Source: Caballeronia terrestris
Lineage (GTDB): Bacteria; Pseudomonadota; Gammaproteobacteria; Burkholderiales; Burkholderiaceae
Reading direction: 5' to 3'
NCBI RefSeq assembly: GCF_001544515.1
Contig: NZ_FCOL02000020.1
Span: 1-64,000 of the forward strand
DNA: 64,000 bases
Positions within the stretch are counted from its first letter, which is position 1, and the number at the start of each line of letters is the position of its first letter. The notes below the pieces were generated by a model, which saw only the letters and a list, made by a program, of their open reading frames with translations, made no database searches and was not told the DNA's origin. Below, in pieces: positions 59,910-64,000 of this stretch. A program made the position numbers and the translations under genes.

Positions 59910-62132
59910 TCACTTCGTATCGAACGTATGGACGCCGTCCCAGTCGTCGGGGAGCGGCGTGGCTTGCAGCAGTGCGATGCGCTCACGATACACCGCGAAA
60001 AGCCCGCAGCCGGGATGCCGCTCGATCAGCGCCGCGAGCTTCGCGGACGCCGCCGCCCACTGCCGCGCGCGATAGTGGGCGAGCGCCGCGTGCCATTGTT
60101 CGAGGTCGTCGTGCTCGGCGGGATCGGCGCTGTCCCACGCGGCGCGCGTCATGAGCGGCTCGAACACGGCTACGGGTGTCGCGCGCCCGAGCACTCGCAC
60201 GCGATCGATCTCGCGATACACGATTTCCTGTGTACGCGCGCGTGTCGCTTCGCCGACGAGAATCTCCACGCGATAGTGTCGCGTCAGCCCTTCGAGCCGC
60301 GCCGCGAGATTCACGGCATCGCCCATGACGGTGTACGCCTTGCGTACCGACGATCCCATGTCGCCGACCGTCATCGGCCCTGTGTTCACGCCGATGCCCG
60401 CCCAGAGCGTCGGCCAGCCGCGAGCGGCGAACGCGCGGTTCAAATCGACGAGCACCGCGCGCATCCGCAGCGCCGCGGACACCGCGCGCCGCGCGTGATC
60501 GCGGTCTTCGACCGGCGCGCCCCAGAAGCCCATGATCGCGTCGCCGATGTATTTGTCGAGCGTGCCGCGCTCGTCGCGCATCACGGCGGTCATCGTGCCG
60601 AGATACTCGTTCATCAGCTCGGCGAGCGCCTCCGGTTCGAGCGTCTCGGCGATGGCGGTGAAGCCGAGCACATCGGAGAAGAGCACGGTCAGCTCGGCGC
60701 GGCGCCCGGCCATGCTGTAGCTCTCGGGGTGCCGGCTCATCTCCTCGACGAGTTCGGGCGGCACGTACTGGCCGAAAAGCCGCGTGATGTGCCGCCGCGT
60801 GCGCGACTCGACGAAAAACGCATACGACATGTTCAGCACGAACAGCGCGCCGATCGCGAGCAGCAGCGCGGCGACCGGCTGCGACCACGCGCCATAGCGC
60901 CAGAGCGCGAGATCGCCCGCGATCACGCCGCCCGTCAGCAGGATCGTGAGCAGCGTCGCGCGGGCGGGGACGCGCCACGGCCAGGCGAAGATCATCGCGA
61001 GGCCCGCGACGGCGAGCACGAGCGCCTGCAGCACGCCCGCCGATGCGGGCTCGGAGCGGATCGAGCCGTCGAGCATGCCGGCGATCAGGTTCGCATGGAC
61101 CTCGACGCCCGGAAACACTTCGCCGACCGGCGTCGTGCGCTGGTCGACCAAGCCCGGCGCGGTGGTGCCAAGCAGCACTATCTTGCCGCGCAGCGCACCG
61201 GGCGCGATGCGGCCGGCCAATACATCCGCGACCGAGTAGTAGGGAAAGCTGCCCTGTCGGCCGCGATACGGCACGAGCGCGGCGCCGTTCGCATCGACGG
61301 GGATCGCGAGCGTGCCGCGCGGCGTGCGCAGCGTGAGCGCGGAGAGCGTGGATCTGGCGTCGGCGGGGGCATCGAAGGCGAGGGAGAGCGGCGCGGCGCC
61401 AAGGAGCACGCGCACGACCGCCAGCGACAGCGCCTCGTACACCTCGCCGCGAAATTCGGTGACGAGCGGCACGCGCCGCACCGAGCCGTCGAAGTCGATC
61501 ACCGGGTTGAAGAAGCCGCCACGCCGCGCGGTTTTTTGCAGCGCCGGCAGGTTGCCGCCGTAGCTGCTCCAGTCGAAGAGCGTCATCGGATGCGGGTCGA
61601 AGGCGTGCGCGGGCAGCACCGGCGGTGGAATCGCGCCGCTCGCCTGCGCCTGGTTCGCGAAGTAGTAGCCGAGCACGACGGGCCGGCCTTCGAGCGCATC
61701 GGCGAAGCGGCGGTCGTAGTCGAGTTGCGCGGCGAGGCCCGGCAGCGTGCGCTGAAACTGCGGGTCGTCGCGAAGATCGCCGGTTGCGAGGCGATTGAGC
61801 GCCGCCAGTCCCGAACTCGCGTCCGGCTCGGCGAAGACGATGTCGAATGCGAGCAGCGCGATGCGCTCGCGCGTAAAAAGCGTATCGGCGAGCGTTGTCA
61901 TGCGCGCGCGGTCCCACGGCCAGCGACCGAGCTCCGCGAGACTCTTTTCGTCGATATCGAGGATCGCGATGCGGCTGTCCACGTTGCGCGGCATCGTGAG
62001 CTGCACCTTGGTGTCGTAGATGAGCGCGTCGAGCGTATCGATGAAGCGCACGTCGTAGCGATTCAGCACGTGCCCGAGCAGCGCGAACACGATCGCGAGG
62101 CTGGCGGCATAGCGCAGTGCGTGCAGTTTCAA
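59910..62132 (-). CDS. CHASE2 - transmembrane - class III adenylate/guanylate cyclase
   Basis: 740 residues. One N-terminal helix, an extracytoplasmic CHASE2 sensor (about 30-370, ILDIDEKSLAELGRWPWDRA, KIVLLGTTAPGLVDQRTTPV), three further helices (about 377-450) and a class III cyclase domain (about 490-660) with metal Asp residues in LFSDVLGFTAI and DKYIGDAIMGFWGAP and AYTVMGDAVNLAARL. A TPR-like tail (HYRARQWAAASAKLAALIER) ends the protein. It senses a periplasmic signal through CHASE2. It is 15 bp after the second SulP gene on the same strand, so co-transcribed. Confidence 0.94.
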   Translation of the reverse strand: MKLHALRYAASLAIVFALLGHVLNRYDVRFIDTLDALIYDTKVQLTMPRNVDSRIAILDIDEKSLAELGRWPWDRARMTTLADTLFTRERIALLAFDIVFAEPDASSGLAALNRLATGDLRDDPQFQRTLPGLAAQLDYDRRFADALEGRPVVLGYYFANQAQASGAIPPPVLPAHAFDPHPMTLFDWSSYGGNLPALQKTARRGGFFNPVIDFDGSVRRVPLVTEFRGEVYEALSLAVVRVLLGAAPLSLAFDAPADARSTLSALTLRTPRGTLAIPVDANGAALVPYRGRQGSFPYYSVADVLAGRIAPGALRGKIVLLGTTAPGLVDQRTTPVGEVFPGVEVHANLIAGMLDGSIRSEPASAGVLQALVLAVAGLAMIFAWPWRVPARATLLTILLTGGVIAGDLALWRYGAWSQPVAALLLAIGALFVLNMSYAFFVESRTRRHITRLFGQYVPPELVEEMSRHPESYSMAGRRAELTVLFSDVLGFTAIAETLEPEALAELMNEYLGTMTAVMRDERGTLDKYIGDAIMGFWGAPVEDRDHARRAVSAALRMRAVLVDLNRAFAARGWPTLWAGIGVNTGPMTVGDMGSSVRKAYTVMGDAVNLAARLEGLTRHYRVEILVGEATRARTQEIVYREIDRVRVLGRATPVAVFEPLMTRAAWDSADPAEHDDLEQWHAALAHYRARQWAAASAKLAALIERHPGCGLFAVYRERIALLQATPLPDDWDGVHTFDTK

Positions 62133-62147
62133 ATGAGCCTCACGCCT

Positions 62148-64000
62148 TTAGTGCGACGTCCGCAACTGTTCATTCGCGACCGCGAGCCGCGCCGCCAGCA
62201 TCCGCACGACGAACTCGTGAAAGCGCGACGCGAGCGCCGGGTCCTCGGCTTCAAGGCGCCGGAGCGTCGGCAGCGCGAGGCGCAGGACCACGGCCGGCGT
62301 CTCGGCGATCACGTCGGCGCTGCGCTTCGCGCCCGTATATACCGCCATCTCCCCGACGATCGTGCCCGCGCCGAAACTGCGCAGGCGCATCGTCTTGCCG
62401 TCGTCGAGCGCGAGCGCCACACACACGCGCCCCGATTCGACGAAATACACCGAATTGCCCGGATCGGCCTGACGGAACAGGAACTCGCCGGCCGCGAGCA
62501 TCACCGTGTCGAGGTGCGGCCGCAACGCGCGCAGGCTCGCGGGCAAGCGCGACTCGCCGGGATCGAGCGAACGTTGCGCGGCGGCGCGGCTGCTTGCGAG
62601 CAGTTCGTCCTCGATCCATTCGAGGCCTCGATCGAGATCGTCGAATTCATGCACGCCCGCGACCAGCGTCCCGCCCTTGCGGAACCACGCCTGCAACGGC
62701 GTCGACAAGCCGGTCAGCACCAGCTCCGCGCCCGCGCGCAGACACGCCTGGCGCAGCCGCACGAAGCTCGCGGTGCTCGATGCATCGACGCCGTGCACGC
62801 GGCCGAAATCCACCAGCACGAAGCGCACCCCGCCATCCGCCGTCGCGCGCGAGCTTTCGATCCGCGCGCGCATGTGCGCGAGGATCGAGTGCGACGTGCC
62901 GAAGAACAGAAACCCCTGCAGCGCGATGCCGTAGAGCCGCGCGGCCTCGCGATCGAGCAGGCGGTTCTCGTCGACGGTGCGCTCCACGTTCGAGCGTCGA
63001 GCGCGCCCGTTGAACTCCGCGCGAATGCAGTTGATGCGGCCGTAGCGCACGACGAACAGCAGGCACGCGGCCACGACGCCCAGCACGACGCCCGCGACGA
63101 TGCCGTGCGTCGCGATAATCAGCATCATCGCGGGGATCAGCAGGTAGTCGTGCCACGGCAGGCGCCGGAAGGAATAGAAAAGCCATTCGGCAAGCATCGC
63201 GCCGCCGAGATAAATTTGCAGCCCCACTATGACAGGCTTAGGGAAGAGCGCGATCAGGTCCGGCAGTGCGCCGATCACGAGGAAGCAGATCAGCGCACCG
63301 AGCACACCCGCGCGTCGCCCCCGGACGCCCACGCGCCAATTCATCAGCGTGCGGCTCGTCGACTGGCATCCCGCGATGCCGCCGAGCGCGCCCGTCAGCA
63401 CGTTCGACAACCCGGCGCTGCGCAGTTCGCGATTGAAGTCGATGTCGTGCGACGTGCTGACGCCGATGCTCGTCGTGTTGAGCAGCACGGTCATCGCCGT
63501 GACGGCCGCGACCGCGACGATCTCCGCCGCGTGCGAGACGAGCGGCGCGAGCCAGGCGTCGCGCAGCAGCACGACCGGCAGGCGCAGATCGCGGATCGGC
63601 TCGGGTTGAAACAGGAGGCCCGCGTGACGCGCGCTGTCGAGCGATTGACCGGTCGCGAAAAGCCCCGCATAAAACACGACGACCCCGGCGAGAATCACGA
63701 GCGGCACGAGCGCCACGCGCCGCGTGAACTTCGCGCCGATCAGCAGCCCCGCGCCGACCAGGAGCGCGGGCGCGGTATCGAGCCACGACAGACGCGCGAC
63801 GAGCGGTAGTGTGCGCATCGTAAGCGGCGCGCCGGTCATCACGCGAAACGCGCCTTCGAGGATCAGGAACCCCGTGCCCGCGAGAAAGCCGCCGACTACC
63901 GGAAACGGGATGTACTGGATCGCGTTGCCGCGCTTCCAGTGGGCGAGGGCGTAGAGCAGGGCGCCCGTCGTGAGCGAGGCCGTCGCGAGCAGGATCAGCA
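62148..64000 (-). CDS. SulP anion transporter with STAS and cyclic-nucleotide-binding domains (copy 2, partial)
   Basis: At least 617 codons in the window; the frame continues past its end, so the N-terminus is missing. The visible part begins in the membrane domain (YIPFPVVGGFLAGTGFLILE), then STAS (VLVDFGRVHGVDASSTASFV) and the cNMP domain with cassette GTIVGEMAVYTGAKRSADVI. Glu and Arg of the cassette are both kept. It is clearly a paralogue of the 57672 protein, in opposite orientation. It precedes the CHASE2 cyclase by 15 bp. Confidence 0.9.
   Translation of the reverse strand, partial: LILLATASLTTGALLYALAHWKRGNAIQYIPFPVVGGFLAGTGFLILEGAFRVMTGAPLTMRTLPLVARLSWLDTAPALLVGAGLLIGAKFTRRVALVPLVILAGVVVFYAGLFATGQSLDSARHAGLLFQPEPIRDLRLPVVLLRDAWLAPLVSHAAEIVAVAAVTAMTVLLNTTSIGVSTSHDIDFNRELRSAGLSNVLTGALGGIAGCQSTSRTLMNWRVGVRGRRAGVLGALICFLVIGALPDLIALFPKPVIVGLQIYLGGAMLAEWLFYSFRRLPWHDYLLIPAMMLIIATHGIVAGVVLGVVAACLLFVVRYGRINCIRAEFNGRARRSNVERTVDENRLLDREAARLYGIALQGFLFFGTSHSILAHMRARIESSRATADGGVRFVLVDFGRVHGVDASSTASFVRLRQACLRAGAELVLTGLSTPLQAWFRKGGTLVAGVHEFDDLDRGLEWIEDELLASSRAAAQRSLDPGESRLPASLRALRPHLDTVMLAAGEFLFRQADPGNSVYFVESGRVCVALALDDGKTMRLRSFGAGTIVGEMAVYTGAKRSADVIAETPAVVLRLALPTLRRLEAEDPALASRFHEFVVRMLAARLAVANEQLRTSH

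Noticed and set aside
59928-63809. A 1293-codon open frame on the plus strand opposite the CHASE2 cyclase and the second SulP
   Set aside because: The product is Arg/His/Glu-rich without domains. It mirrors the third-position G/C of the real minus-strand genes, which have full family motifs.
1-64000. CRISPR arrays, insertion sequences, tRNA or rRNA genes
   Set aside because: No regularly spaced repeats, transposase-like frames or recognisable RNA genes were seen by eye. A tRNA scan would be decisive.

Overview
The window looks like a chromosome segment of a Burkholderiaceae bacterium of the Paraburkholderia/Caballeronia type. The DNA is GC-rich and densely coded. Several small families seen here (DUF3331, DUF3563, DUF6566-like, DUF1003) are typical of that group, as is the mix of LysR regulators, RND efflux and branched-chain amino acid (LIV)-type ABC transporters. 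No rRNA, tRNA, CRISPR array, insertion sequence or prophage gene was recognised. All calls come from reading the sequence and recalling family features; no database search was run.

Layout. 0-6.6 kb: the tail of an MFS transporter, a CynR-like LysR regulator, a hipBA toxin-antitoxin pair, a universal stress protein, and a HAD dehalogenase/class II aldolase pair (the HAD gene is frameshifted) with a divergent LysR regulator. 6.6-19 kb: a CPA1 cation/proton antiporter, an MFS transporter, Dps, a DUF1003 membrane protein, a ClC channel gene broken by an in-frame stop, and an RND/MFP/OMF tripartite efflux operon. 19-23.4 kb: a chloroperoxidase-type hydrolase, an AraC regulator, DUF3331 and DUF1348 proteins, a PH-domain membrane protein and a BON-domain protein. 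23.4-27.7 kb: a purine (ureide) catabolism cluster with two 5-hydroxyisourate hydrolases (one cytosolic, one with a Tat signal), an ACS-type MFS transporter, a LysR regulator and OHCU decarboxylase. 27.7-34.1 kb: a DUF4239 membrane protein, a RIO kinase, and a Spy-like/histidine kinase/response regulator operon followed by a string of small genes that share a repeated box.

34.2-45.9 kb is a divergent catabolic locus. One arm encodes an epimerase, a Gfo/Idh oxidoreductase and an FAD oxidoreductase, each overlapping the next by 4 bp. The other arm encodes a NIPSNAP protein, a TIM-barrel isomerase, an IclR regulator, a LIV-type ABC transporter and an SDR dehydrogenase. In the transporter, one permease and both ATPases are fused into a single 845-residue polypeptide. 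The substrate is unknown. 46-54.2 kb holds a Tat-exported lipoprotein glycoside hydrolase, an arsenic cluster (arsR, acr3, arsH), and two divergent regulator/hydrolase pairs (TetR/metallo-beta-lactamase fold and CGNR/alpha-beta hydrolase).

54.2-64 kb is the most striking part. Two class III nucleotidyl cyclases of different architecture (SAM-cyclase-AAA-TPR and CHASE2-TM-cyclase) alternate with two paralogous SulP anion transporters. Each SulP protein carries a STAS domain and a C-terminal cyclic-nucleotide-binding domain. This suggests a self-contained circuit in which locally made cyclic nucleotide gates anion transport.
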